Positions 1-12,251 of a DNA stretch of 64,000 bases are shown in pieces. Under the pieces are notes generated by a model. It saw nothing but the letters and a program-made list of their open reading frames with translations. It did not search any database and was not told the origin of the DNA. This stretch comes from Filosporella fistucella (taxonomy: Eukaryota; Ascomycota; Leotiomycetes; Helotiales): NCBI GenBank assembly GCA_030077755.1, contig JAQJZZ010000011.1, forward strand, positions 496,001 to 560,000, read 5' to 3'. The translations under genes were made by a program, and so were the position numbers. Within the stretch, counting starts at the first letter, position 1; every line of letters starts with the position of its first letter.

Positions 1-1622
1 TAATTCGTCTTGAGCAGGTTCAGGGAAGGGGACGGCTGTGAGCGCAAAGGCCATCGCCAGTCAGGTGACACTTCTCTGAACCTTTCCTGGACCTGGCTCT
101 CGACATCATGAACCTGCGTTGTTTGAGCAGTTTTTAGGCTTTCTGGGTGGAGTTTGTTTGTTTTGCTGGAGCACCAGCTTTTTTAGTTAGATTTTTTTTT
201 TAAAAAAATTTACAGCGGCATAAATTGCTGCTATTGCCGAGTTTCTTTTGCGTTCTCAGCGGGGTTTTCGAGCAGCCTGGGAGATTTCCGTCACCGACAG
301 TGTACTCATTGTGTCCTCTTGAATCAAACCAACCAATCTACGCGACAATTCAGTACAATATCTCTTCCTTTACGAGCCAGGCCAGTGTCTGTGGCCCCAC
401 TGCTAGCGATTGTTCACATTAGCGGACGATACAGAGGAATTAGATTAGAAAGCCTCCCGAGGTGGATTGATTAAGGAATAAAAGTTGGTTCAACAGGTTC
501 GGTTGGAGAGGAGGCGGACAAGAGTGGCGTAAGAAGAAGAAATCGATAAGAACCAGTGCCATTGAATCAGCAGATGTGAATAGTATTGCTATACCGCTCT
601 CAATGTACTGACTGCTATGAGATAGTTAATCAGATCTACAACTACGAGCTGGACGAACGAGGCGATGTGAGGCTGGGTACATTGAAGGAAGCCACTGTCA
701 CGAAATTCGAGTCAGAAGAATACGTAGCAAAAAAGGGATGCAAGGGCAAACGAAGAAGTAGAATTTGAGGTATCGGTGTTCGACAAACTACAGCTAATTC
801 GATAGACTCTATAGAATCCTTTTAATTCTTGCATCGTTGTAGGACAACCTAAGAGCTTCTAAAGTGCGGAGAACCTCAGAGCCAAGATCAGACTCAATCA
901 GGCGAGACAGCATTACGAACGTAAAGGTCGATAGAGTGACCCTGTATTTACAGGTGTTGATAGCGTTGTGCCTTTGAACCTACTGTCATTGTTCTGCATT
1001 CGAATATGAGGCAGAGAGGGTAGTTCCAAAGGCAACCTAGAATGTGAGCTCCCGTGACTCTCCGAGGTTTTCGTGTACTATGGACTTTCCAGCCTGAGGG
1101 ATGCTCATCCACCAACTCATCGGAAATATCTTCCACAGGATTCCAGACAAACGAGGATAGCTATCATAAAGTACCGTCGCCGATCTTGACAACTTGGAGT
1201 CTGCTCCTGAAATGATGATCAGCTGTTTACTCCCTTCTCATAGTTTATACACTTTTAGTTGCCTTTAAATAGCAATTCAGACGACAGCAATTCAGTCAAC
1301 GGGAAAAATGTTCAAAATGCTAGCTCTACCTATCAAAGCATAAATGTAGATAGCACGAAGAGAACTAGCAATCGAAGGAAGATTATTAAACTGACTCTAA
1401 AAGTCTTACATTATAGGCAAATCTATACTTGCCGTGTTATGTGTATTATAGATGGAATGCAGTTCAAGGTCATAGTATGATGCGCTGTTGGCCGAACTTG
1501 GCAGCCGATCAAACACTGCTTACGAGACAACGAAAAATGTGTTGAATCACGAAGATGGTCATTATTTCAATTTTTTTTAATCTTTTCGAAGAAAATCTCG
1601 AATCAATCCGCAATCCACTACA
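1..1622. other. No gene recognised
   Basis: Several short frames are open here but none starts at ATG with a protein-like sequence, and none resembles a family I know. An uninterrupted T run followed by an A run lies near 189-207. This is probably the 3' flank of PAN2 plus intergenic DNA. No tRNA or rRNA was seen. Confidence 0.5.
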
Positions 1623-4600
1623 TTACCTCAATGGAGACCCTCCAAGTCCCGAACCTTTCCCAGGTGTCCAACCTGAACTACCAGTAAATGTACTAGCTGA
1701 TCCAGGCGCCAATCCTACTGGTCTTCTCACCGGGGTCGTCGGACCTGATCCTGTTCCCGCTCGTCCATGACCAGTAATAGGAGGTGTCCCAACTCGCTGC
1801 ACAACATGCTCCTCATGTCTTACTTCTGGATTTTTGAAACCTGTTTTCTCGCCCTTTTGGAATATATCCTGCAGCATTGCCTCAAATATGCCTGCGTCCT
1901 GAAACTCCAAATACTTTCTGTAAATTTTCAACGCAATCCGTGCGTCGACGATACTATCGTGCGTGCCTTGTTGAATCGTCTCATTGAGCAAACACCAAGA
2001 TAGGAATGAGAGAGAGAGTTTACGCTTCTTCTCGGCGATGTAGAAGAGTCTTGCGGTGTCAATAGTCTGAGCTCTCGCGACACGAATGTTACAGACCCGG
2101 AAATCCGTTTGAAGCCCGTGACCGACGAATTTGCAACCCAACTTTTGAAGAATCCACAGTCGTTTGTAAGCAAGTTTGAGGGACACCACATTATGTCTCG
2201 AAACCCTAGGATCTAGATCTCCCTCGACAAGGCCTGAAAATTGAGTGTTGTAGTCGATGATGTACTCCTTAATCGCAATGTAGTCATCGATGAAGGGTAC
2301 AAATTCATCGTCTCCAGACCCTCTGATCACAGAAACTCGGCCAAGGCCATACACCCTAGGTCTTATGATTTCTTTTCGTCCATCTGCATGGACTGCTATC
2401 TCGGACTTTTGCAGCTCGACGAATTCTGTGTCTAGTGCGATTATTGTTCCTTGTTTCGGGATTTCGGCCGGAGGAACTAGTGGACGATAGGATCTTTCCC
2501 CGGCGTTCATGCTAAAATAAGTCAGTGCCATTTCTAGAGGTTGTCAAAGTATTCTTACTTTGTGTCGATATACAGCAACGACGTATCGAGATTTTGCTTC
2601 CAATTGTCCTTAATAATGTTGTTTTCGACCTTCTTCTGGTATGTAATGACACATGGTGTTTTCCAAGTCATATTGAACGTCAGAGCATCGGCTGTCTTCG
2701 TTGGTGTGACAGCAAAGTCGTTGAACAGGTGCCATTGACTTTCGGTTGTTGGGAAAGGTGAAGATGGGGCAACTGAGGAGAGTTAGTTGGGAACTCTTGA
2801 ATAAAGTAATTATCATTACCATTGACCAGAGAAACCAGATGCGGCTTATGCAATTCATTACCAATCTCCGCCGCAACTCCAATGAGAGAATAGACCGTGA
2901 TAGGATGGATACCTCGTTGAACGTGAAGCTTGAGATCCTCGCCTTGATAGCAAAAGAACTGGCCCTGGTCGATAATGATGCCAATCTCTTCAGGCAGCCA
3001 TCCTGGAGTTGCCCAAAATTGCTTTGCTTCCGTGCTATTGTTAATGGCTGCGTTGAGCATGAAGACAGCGGGAATCGAGTGTATGGCTTTCCTAGTAGCC
3101 AGTTGCTGGTATCGTTGACATCTACTACACCAACCTCTAGATGTCGTCTCCCGTTCCACACTATTCTTGAGTATCTGGGAAAATGAAAGCCTTGGTGACC
3201 TGGCATTACGGACAACAAGTTTCTGCTGAAATTAATAACATTATTTCCATGGATCGGCAGGACTTACAGGTGGTGGGTATAAAAGCTCAGTCACATATGT
3301 GGGACTTGCTCGACTATGTTCGTTTCGACAGTGACTACACCGGATTGAAGTGGTGGATGAAGTTGTCAGGTTCTACCAATAAGTAAAACTCCCAAAAAGA
3401 ATTAGATAGGGGGTGGGGGGGCGGCGCTCATACCTCTTCAGCCTCAGGGTTCTGCGGAGCCATGATTTTCCAATCAATGATAATTCTGTCCATCAGGAAA
3501 CGGGTCAAGCCCTGTAGCATTACCGATGAAGGATTGTTGTTGTCTTCCAGCAGGCCAAGTTGACCAACTCTAAGGCATTAGCGCTCGTTCATAGTCCCAT
3601 AAAAGTTGCTTCGCACCTTGTGGATAGTTACTGAAAGTCCTCAAGAAGTTTGTGGCTTGGCAAGGTGGAGTGTGGCCAGGATCAGTCTCGAGCATGTCAA
3701 AGAGAAATCCAAGTTCACATAGCAAACAGAGATCATTCATGCAGGCGGTAGCTGTATGCTTCAAGGCTAGATTTCGGATAAGAGGTGTGAAATGAAGAAT
3801 TTGGAGGAGCGAATTAGCGTAACAATTAGGAATGTGGATCTCGAGTCCTGAGTGTCTCGTCGAATTGAAGAATCTTTGACAGTTAGCAGGATCCAGGATC
3901 GGTTCTGGGTGGAATTACCCAAAATCAAAGTCTTCCACGCCATATTTGCTGTACTTGATCTCCAAATTTTGATAAGCACTTGGTATTTCTTTTCTGAGAC
4001 TCAAGAGTCCTAAGGCATCGGCCAGATCGTTACTTTGATTTTCTATAGTTGCAACAATCGCAGCGTCTCTGGCTTTCTCGCTCAGAAATTTGGGTGCTAT
4101 GAAAGTATTGTTAGATTTTTCAAGCACTCGGGTGTTCTCTACTTGGTTTCTCCTAAGATTTGTGCGAGAATTTGGCCCGTAAACTACGCCCTCTGAAGTC
4201 CTCATTGCAGCGAGTACTTGCGCATCGATCTTTGGCGGTGGAGCACCGACTTCATGTATCATATGGCTCGGCCATGCAGATAATAAAGTTTCACGGTAGT
4301 ACGGCATTCCAACGCTACTCAAGGGGCTACAACCTGTCAGAGAAAGCTTCAGATATGATGAGTACTTACGTATCGACGGTCCAGTCAAGCTGCGGTGCTG
4401 GCTCTTCGGCATGGGGAAATTCCAATTGATTGCTGATTTCCGCAAAGCGAAGTGCTCGAGATGGTGATCCCCATAAGTGTACATATTCAGAATCTGCCAG
4501 TGCCATAGCCTCTCCAGAAGGTGCAATTTCAATCATCGTAATCGCACTGAGGCAATTGGCTTGCTTTACATTGCTGGTATTAGGGTTCATGAGGTCAACA

Positions 4601-5620
4601 ATGTGCATTTGGCCATTCTGTGAGGTAATAATGATAGTGGTTGACATTCTTGGGTGCATCCGAACATGGGCTGCACCGGCAGGGAAAGGAACTGGAGGCA
4701 ACTGGACCATATTTTTCAAGTCAAAAACATTAACAAGTGGATCAAGCATCCAAGACTGTCCTTGTCGAAGATTGTAGCCGCAAGTGACAATATAATCATG
4801 CTGAGCATCCATGCTATTGACTTTGGATTGGTGGGCTTTCCAATCTCTAACAACGTTGAAGGTTAAAGGGTCGAGGAGATTGACAGAGCCATTTGCTGTG
4901 GCAGCACAAATGTAAGAGCGGCTTCGTTTCATTTTCTCGTATGGTTCCTTAGCCGGTATCTAATAATTCAGCATTTTGTCTTCAGCTGCTTGGGAAACTG
5001 TCTACCTCTTTTGTAATTGTGCCCTTGTCGACGTCGATCGTGAACATTGTTTCCTTCGATCCAGCAACGAGAATCTCCGAAGTTCCTCTCGAAGTATAAC
5101 TCATACAAGTCAATTCCTCCATTTTTACGTGACTATGTGAAATAAATAAGCCCTACTCATAGTTATCATGCAGTATGAAGCATACGTTATGTGCCATATC
5201 GGAGGCCCTCGTCGCATTGCCATATGAACACTATTCGGACATAATGATATAACCCCCTTGTCATGGAAAATAATCTGCCTAACATTGCTATCCCCGCTCT
5301 TATGAGAAGTATATCGTTGCAGAATTTCGGTGCCATTGTAGAAGGCTGAGACGCGTCCAGACTGATTTCCGGTCCAGAGAAGCTCTTGGGAGGTATCGAA
5401 AGCGAGTGTCGTTGTCGGTATGGGAATCGATTGCGGGCCATGCTGCTGAAGCATGTGCCCAACCTGCAAAATATTCCATCAGCACCTCGCTTTGCAATAT
5501 AAAAGAGTCTCGAGAATGTCGAGGTGATTCGCGATGCCCCACCAGACTGGCTGCGACATTCGCAATCTGGAAACCATCAAGAGACATTTGATTAATTACC
5601 TCTTCCCAATCACCGTCCAT
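1623..5620 (-). CDS. PAN2, catalytic subunit of the PAN2-PAN3 poly(A) deadenylase
   Basis: PAN2 trims mRNA poly(A) tails in the cytoplasm together with PAN3. In order, the protein has a WD40-type N-terminal part ([15 protein letters not shown] near the start, then the stretch read from 4932 to 4366), a catalytically dead ubiquitin-hydrolase-like middle ([16 protein letters not shown] near 3800) and a C-terminal DEDDh exonuclease. The exonuclease shows ALDTEFVEL (first D and E), [10 protein letters not shown] (D) and [12 protein letters not shown] (H and D). The start is the ATG at 5620, giving MDGDWEE, followed by a canonical intron at 5464-5599 and then VGHMLQQHG. Another intron falls near 2775-2820 and joins LVN to [15 protein letters not shown]. 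The tail after the exonuclease is rich in G, T and P. Several more introns are present, and exact boundaries beyond those named are inferred. It is divergent from the MFS gene at 6137, with about 0.5 kb between. Confidence 0.95.
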
Positions 5621-6136
5621 GAGGATCGATTGGTAACTCAAGCTACCAATCCATGATTTTCCTTTCTGCGACTGCGTCTCTCTAAGCTCTTCGTTTCCAG
5701 GCTCTCTTGATGATGGCAGAATCGCGGCTGATAGATGACCCAGGGCGGTCGGGTGCGAGTGTTCGTACATCATAGTATCTTGTCTAACCCGACAAGCTGA
5801 TATAGAATAGTCAGTGTAGCCCAGTAGCCCCTGTCTTGTGAATCTGTATCTAGTCAAAATTGTGGCATTATAAGCTACAAGCGAGTTATCCAATAGCAAA
5901 ATGCTGCTAAATAGCCCCTGCACTCCCGCCTTGGAGAGGTTCATGCACGTCTCAACCAACAGTTCGGCGTCTCGAATTATCAGGGTGACAAGTGTCTGTC
6001 CAAAATAGCCGTTTAATTATATTTCAATCATTCGTAACTGTATTTATCCCTTTCTACCTAATCTCGCCTTCTCCCAGTTCAAATTTTGAGGTCATAAAAA
6101 AGCTCCGGAAGCTCCAGGCCATCACATAATTCCATT

Positions 6137-7718
6137 ATGAACTTCTATGAGAGCGCTTTTGCTGTGCTAGTATCGGCATGTGGTCTTCTCACATGGAAAC
6201 AATACCACACTGGGGAGAAATCCCCGGAAGAAAAAGCATTGACTCAGGCTCCGATTACCCCTCGAGCCAAAGCAGAAGCTAAACAGTTCACTCGATTGTT
6301 TCTCACGGTGTACTGTCTTGTTATGGGTTCAGACTGGCTGCAAGGTACATCAGGAATACTCTCGTCGTCCGAGCCGTTGACCAATTTTCCTAGGTCCATA
6401 TGTGTACAGCTTATATAAGGATCAATTTGGCTTGAAGGAGACAATAGTGGCAGCCCTCTTCACAACTGGATTCCTATCAGGAGGTATCTCTGGCTACTTC
6501 GTTGGCCAATTCGCGGATCGATATGGACGAAAAGCAGCATGCCTTGTCTTCTGTGTGACTTATTCCATGGCCTGCTTCTCGACTCTCATTCCGAAGGTCC
6601 CAATCCTGTTCCTTGGGAGGGTATTCGGCGGTTTAAGCACAAGTTTGATGTACAGCGCCTTTGAGAGCTGGATGGTCACTGAATACCATAAAAGACAGCT
6701 TGACAAAGCAGGAACAAGCTTGAGTGGCATGTTCGGGATCATGACAACTGTTAATAGTATCGTGGCAATCATTGCCGGGCTGTTTAGTGAGTGGCTGGTC
6801 CAATTTACGCATACGAAGAGAGCGCCATTCATGGCGAGCGCTGCACTGCTTATGGTAGCCTTTTGGATTATCATGGTGACATGGGTAAGCATCTCCTCCC
6901 AAAATCTGCTTTCTCATTTCTAATTTGTGTGAATATAGACCGAGAACTATGGAGATAGCCATCAGATTACCGAGGGTCAAGCATCTACCCAGGCATCCGC
7001 AGTTCCTGCAAAGAATGTTCTTAAGACATGCTTCAGTGACAAACGAATCATGACATTGGGCCTAGCCTCATGTTTCTTCGAAGGTGAGCATTATCATTTT
7101 GCTGCCTCATCCCAATCATTACTTGTCTAAGGTCATACTTAATTGCAAGCCGACCTCCCCTCCTCCCTTATATTTTATGACTTTATGCACAAACTAACTC
7201 CCATCTCAGGCTCAATGTACCTCTTCGTGTTTTTCTGGACGCCCGCTCTCGCTGCTTCAACTCAATCATCCGCTCTTCCTCTCGGCACAATATTTTCCTC
7301 CTTCATGGCGAGCGTAATGCTCGGCTCCCTCCTCTTCACCCTCCTTACCACAACCACGCCATACCACCCTCAACCCCTTATTACACCCACACGTCTCCTC
7401 ACCCTCATTTTCAGCACCTCGTCCATGTCTCTCCTACTTCCCCTCCTTTACCCCTCCCTGACCTTTCCCTCATTCTGTCTTTTTGAACTTTGCGTCGGCT
7501 TGTATTTCCCATCTGTGGGATATTTAAAAGGGAGATTTATAGAGGATGGTATCAGAGCTCGAGTTTATGGTATTTTGCGAATACCGTTGAACATATTTGT
7601 GGTGGTGGCGTTGGGATTAGTGAGGGAAGGGGAGGCATATAGGAGGGGTGTGTTTATGGTGTGCGGAGGTCTCCTAGTGTTTACGAGTGGAGTGTTCCAT
7701 ATGTTTGTTGGAGAATAA
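6137..7718 (+). CDS. MFSD5-type MFS transporter (molybdate-anion transporter family)
   Basis: A major facilitator protein of the MFS_5 family; MFSD5-type members are linked to molybdate uptake. The N-terminus MNFYESAFAVLVSACGLL is a membrane segment. The MFS loop-2-like signature GQFADRYGRKAACL is at about 6508-6550, followed by GRVFGGLSTSLMYSAFESW, a family hallmark with the conserved AFESW. Later exons contain YLFVFFWTPAL and VGLYFPSVGYLKGRFI, also typical of MFSD5. There are at least three introns, near 6345-6393, 6884-6940 and 7084-7209. The start at 6137 is the first in-frame ATG. The final exon is rich in CTC/CCC codons compared with the first ones. Substrate in this organism is inferred from the family only. 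Confidence 0.9.
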
Positions 7719-8253
7719 GGAGACCAAGGGGATGGAAAGTACAATTATATGACCTCGATAAATTATACAGGATCATTTTAACAAATCATGAGTTACTCAT
7801 TGGAAGCGAGGCGATATTACAGATTTGTCCTTAGAGAAATTTGTTGGCTACAAGAGTTCAAGTACATAGGTTCTGTTGAGATCAAAGAATCATGAACGGG
7901 GTTGACGAATAGGTTGCAGAACTTTGCCTATCGTGTATAAAGGGTGATTATGCTTGAAATCCTACACGAAATCACGGCCATTCACAGGTACTGTCCAAAG
8001 ATACCTACCACAACCCTCAGAGAAATGAAAAGTAGAGACTACTCTGTATTCCTAGCTGTTTCTTGCGATGCGCCACTAAACAACGAAAGGTCAAAAAGCT
8101 CAGCGATATGCGCCCAGCATGCGCCCTCATATACTCCGTTGAAAATCGAAATCCATCCTAGTGAAACCCCCAGCCCCACAAACACCGTACAATATGCATT
8201 AGAAAGAAAGTAGACAAGACTGGCGATCACTCGCTAAGTCGTCATGCTGAATT
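7719..8253. other. Convergent 3' intergenic region
   Basis: Lies between the stops of the MFSD5-type transporter and the UBC8-type gene, which converge. It is AT-rich, and the short frames inside resemble no known protein. It should hold both polyadenylation regions. Confidence 0.5.
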
Positions 8254-9231
8254 TTAGACCTCCTCCATCTGTCCAGCCGGTTCATCGTCGCCACTATCCC
8301 CGAAACTTCCAACTGAGGACATATCATCATCATCGTCCGACTCAGCTCCGGCCTCATCTGCGGCTTCTTTGCTGGCATATTTGGATACGTATTCTGCACC
8401 CTGTCAGATATGATCATATGCAATTATCAGGATAATCACTTGCCCTTCACTTTAGCCTCGTAGCTCTTGGGTTCTCGCATAAGTAAAGCAGCAGCTTCGC
8501 CATTCAAGGGGTCGGTGGGGTTTGGATATCGGAGGAGTTGAGGAAGGAAGACTTCGAAGATGTTGATCATGTCGAACATAGGAGACCAAGTCTGGTTGAT
8601 CACATCCAGACAGACTGATCCGGACCTGTAGGGCATCAGTACTCGTTTTGTGGTGTGGAATAGAACATACAACTCGTCAATATTGGGGTGAAAAATACGG
8701 TTCACGAATCCGATGCTGGGAGACTTATATGGATATTGGTCGGGCAGCTCAACATGGACTTTCCACAATCCTCCTTGGAATGGTGCTACTCCTCATCAGC
8801 ACAAGCATTAACCTTCGTGTTTCCAAGTAACTAACTCTCTTCAGGACCCTTGAAACGAACGTAGAATTCCTGCCTGTTCCCGTAATTGAGCGATGTGTTT
8901 CTAGATAGGGAGCAGGAAGACATACACTAGGAACTGTGAGTAATTGACCGTGTGGATGAAAAGAGGGAAACTTACTGTTGTCGTTGACCAACGTAACCTC
9001 ATAATCGCTCATCAACCTACCAACAGTTTAGTAAAGTCAATTACGGGTCTCTAGAGCTTTCGCATACATCCTAAATCAAGTGTTAGCAAACATCTACTCC
9101 TCGTATGACTCCAAAGACCTACTTCATAACCTGTCAAACAAAACGACCCGTCAGTCTACCACAATACTAAACAATACCCAAGTCCTCTCATCACTCACAT
9201 CTGTTTCTATTCTTCTCCGTGGTGAACTCAT
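8254..9231 (-). CDS. Ubiquitin-conjugating enzyme E2, UBC8/UBE2H type
   Basis: An E2 enzyme that receives ubiquitin from E1 on a cysteine and passes it to targets; yeast Ubc8 acts in glucose-induced degradation of gluconeogenic enzymes. The start ATG at 9231 gives [11 protein letters not shown], exactly as in UBC8/UBE2H proteins. The UBC fold follows: [36 protein letters not shown], then the active-site region [15 protein letters not shown] with its catalytic Cys. The C-terminal tail is very acidic (a run of Asp near 8320-8335) and ends in GQMEEV, a feature of this subfamily. The gene is split by several short introns, including one at the Asp-Glu/Leu-Ser junction beside the active site and one near 8395-8432. 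It converges on the MFSD5-type gene. Confidence 0.93.
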
Positions 9232-10144
9232 TTTGTTCTTGCCTCCAGTGTCTTTGTCCTGGCTGCGGTTGTTCGGTCCGGTAGTACCCTTAGAATGTCT
9301 TGCAGTGGTTGCAGGTACGGTTTAGTGGCAGAAGGAAGGTGCCGCAGATTTTGAAACTTTGCGTTCGAGTCCTTAAATTTGAGTCGAGAAAATTTGTTTG
9401 TGTATGAATGTAAGAGGAAGCTTTGTAGGGGTGGTGCAACTCGAGAATGTGTCGTGAGGTTGAGGAGAAATGACGGCAAGAGGACGGCGGTCTTATCGTG
9501 GTCTTTATCGCTTTCGGTTAAACTTACTACCTTGCCCGTGCTCTTTGATGTGCTGTCGAGGGACTAAGAGGGGTCGGGGTTGGAATAAATTTGGCTTTAT
9601 GTTGTTCGAATGGATGCTGTGACTCGTGGAGTCGCTACGTGTGACTCTAACTTTTCTGATATACTTCTGATATGTAGTTCTAATTTGAAATATCATCTCA
9701 TGTTTGGATTATTCATATGACCGTCGATTGTAACTGCCCACTCAGGGCAACGGCTGCTGGGCTAAGCCATTAATCTGGTCATTTTGCTGGACATATGTTC
9801 AGGTTACAAATCTATTTGCAAATCGAACATATGAAAATAATGGCGACTACCACACCAAGTCCATCGGATACAAGCGAAAAGTAATACATGACTTGGAATA
9901 GGGAACGAAGCCAGAAATCTTAAAGGGGTCAAGCTTACATCAGATTGTCCGAGGCAATGGCGTCGGCGCTTTCTCCCCGGCTTTGTCTAGGCAGTGCAGT
10001 ATGAAATCAACTGCGTGAAATGCATCACGACAAGACTCATATTTCAATCGAAAAAATGGACAGTCTCCCTGTTTCTCAATGTAAGATTCATCAAAGGCAT
10101 CACTGTTCCATCAATTTCGTCAACGACAACGCTTTGGCCCCATT
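9232..10144. other. Divergent promoter region between UBC8-type gene and panB
   Basis: About 0.9 kb between two divergent starts. No coding frame is recognisable. Two TGACTC motifs (9620-9625 and 9642-9647) and an inverted GACTC/GAGTC pair sit about 0.5 kb upstream of panB. Confidence 0.45.
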
Positions 10145-11206
10145 ATGCCACGACCATTTTCCATCTTAAAAGGGTCTCGTGCCCTGTTGTCGCAATACCA
10201 ACGTCCAGCTTTATATAGTATACACCCATTGCTGTCGCAATGCCAGAGCAGGCAGAGCTCTCACTCGCCCATGGGGCCCTCGGGTCCTAGCACGCGAAAG
10301 AAGGTGACCTTGAATACCATTCGGGCGCTTCATAAAAAGGGAGAACCGATAACAGTCCTTACTGCCCATGACTTTCCCAGCGGGCACGTCGCAGATGTTG
10401 CCGGTATGGAAATGGTACTCGTTGGGGACAGTCTCGCGATGGTAGCGTTAGGTATGGAGGATACTAGTGAGGTAGTTTTAGAAGAGATGATTCTTCACTG
10501 TCGCTCTGTATCCAGGGCCGCAAAGACCGCCTTCACAGTAGGTGTTCTCCAACTCGGCCAAAGTCCTTGAAGCTCACTGCACTGCCAGATTGGAGATCTG
10601 CCAATGGGATCATATGAAATTGCACCCGAACAAGCCCTCGAGTCTGCCATACGAGTGATCAAGGAAGGTCGCATGCAAAGTGTCAAGCTCGAGGGTGGAG
10701 CAGAAATGGCCGCAACAATCAAGAAAATCACCACAGCTGGGATTCCTGTCCTGGGCCACATAGGGCTCACTCCACAAAGACAGAACGCTCTCGGCGGGTT
10801 CCGAGTTCAAGGGAAGACATCAATTAGCGCTCTGAAAGTTCTCGAAGATGCTTTAGCAGTCCAGGAAGCGGGTGCTTTTGCGATGGTCATTGAAGCAGTA
10901 CCTCAAGAGGTAGCTGCCTTGATCACAAAGAAGCTGAAAATCCCCACAATTGGCATCGGTGCTGGTAACGGTTGTTCGGGTCAAGTGCTTGTGCAAGTTG
11001 ATATGACTGGAAACTTTCCACCTGGACGTTTCATCCCGAAATTTGTGAAGAAGTACGGTGATGTATGGAGCGAAAGTTTGCGGGCTATTGAGCAATATAA
11101 ACAGGAGACCAAAAGCCGTGCTTACCCCGCTGCTGAACACACATACCCAATTTCCAAGGAAGAGCTCGACGACTTCGAGCAGGTATTGGAAACAATGGAT
11201 GTTTGA
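10145..11206 (+). CDS. 3-methyl-2-oxobutanoate hydroxymethyltransferase (ketopantoate hydroxymethyltransferase)
   Basis: Converts alpha-ketoisovalerate plus methylene-THF to ketopantoate, the first committed step of pantothenate and CoA synthesis (yeast ECM31, Aspergillus panB). The protein is 336 aa after removal of one 51-nt intron at 10538-10588. The N-terminal 50 residues are rich in Arg, Ser and Gln without acids, as in a mitochondrial presequence. The fold signatures are LTAHDFPSGHVADVAGMEM, VLVGDSLAMVALG (metal and substrate loop), SVKLEGG, PVLGHIGLTPQ and PTIGIGAGNGCSGQVLV. The usual catalytic-core order is intact. The start at 10145 is the first ATG of the frame. The gene is divergent from the UBC8-type gene. 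Confidence 0.96.
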
Positions 11207-11370
11207 TTCACTTGGTGCATTTCCATCTTGTTGTTAAATATAGTCCTCGGATGCGTTGCAGATGCTCCCGCCTTCTGCCTCGACTTGCTCATGAGAATTC
11301 TGGGAAATCGGCGTTGTTGGGCGGTCTTCTTGATACAAGCAAGTAGAGTTAGGCCGCGGTAGTAAACATT

Positions 11371-11871
11371 TCATCCAAAAGCTGGAGTCATAGAATAAGT
11401 GACAATGAGGTGGTCTTTCGAGTCCTTGAAGCACTGTACTACCATTAATACACGTATCCCAACTCAACAATTATTCAAACGTACTCTGTGCAAATTACCC
11501 ACCACTTCATCCAATGCCGGCGCAAAACTTGAGTTGACGTACAGAAAGATAGTCTCCGTATCTTTCAACCTGAGCTGTTTTGTGAGGTATGTAACCACAG
11601 CCGAAAACCGCTGGGTGCTCGAGATTTTACACACTTGTGCCCGTAACTGTGGTGCGCTCCCTACAGGCTTGAAATGTACTGTGACTTTCGGTTTGGCAAA
11701 CTCGCCGGCTGAGGAGAGAGCAGAGGCAGCGTCGCGGGGCAGTGAGGTGAGGATCATGGACGAGGCCAGAGTAAGTGGAAGATCAGGATCTTGAGGAGCG
11801 GAGTCAGGGATCGCAGACTGAGGAGCTGATGGAGTACTGGAACCGGAGCCAGAGGGCGACGGAGAGGACAT
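11371..11871 (-). CDS. Autophagy ubiquitin-like modifier ATG12
   Basis: ATG12 is conjugated through its C-terminal glycine to ATG5; with ATG16 this forms the E3-like complex for ATG8 lipidation in autophagosome formation. The spliced product is 149 aa with a single 51-nt intron that joins GNLHR to CFKDSKDHL. The N-terminal 60 residues are Ser/Pro-rich and probably disordered. The ubiquitin-like part has [27 protein letters not shown] and [15 protein letters not shown]. The C-terminus SMTPAFG ends in the required Gly. The ATG at 11871 was chosen because the next in-frame codon upstream with initiator potential is only GTG. Its 3' end lies about 160 bp from that of panB, and the two genes converge. 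Confidence 0.95.
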
Positions 11872-12251
11872 GTTGAGAGGTTGTTGTGGTGATGTATGAT
11901 GAAGGTTGGACACACAAGGCTGTGGATTTGAGGAACGCGAAGTTCGCGTAAAGTGCTTCTATAGCCGCAAGTCAATCAATCGGTTGCCTGTACCTTTCGA
12001 CGACGTCAACATGCGATGGAATAGATCCGAATACAGAGAGTGTCGACATGTTTTCTATCAAGATCTCACATGAGCCTGAAGATTCTGCAAATTATCCTGA
12101 CATAAAACACCTCACATAGAGCAATGACAATAGTGATGGTGCCTTCCAGTTCATTAGACTCACACTCTACTCAAATGGACGATTCGCTGTATATTGACTG
12201 TACATCGGTTACTGATTCTATATTACACTATTCTACAATATCATATTTACA
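11872..12251. other. Intergenic, ATG12 5' flank
   Basis: Between the ATG12 start and the stop of the next gene on the same strand. No gene or clear regulatory site was recognised. Confidence 0.4.

Noticed and set aside
225..768. Short open frames at the left edge
   Set aside because: They start with TTG, are under 70 codons and have no recognisable content.
5621..5959. In-frame open extension upstream of the PAN2 start
   Set aside because: No ATG at its upstream end (it would start at TTG), and the ATG at 5620 with its canonical first intron gives the expected PAN2 N-terminus.
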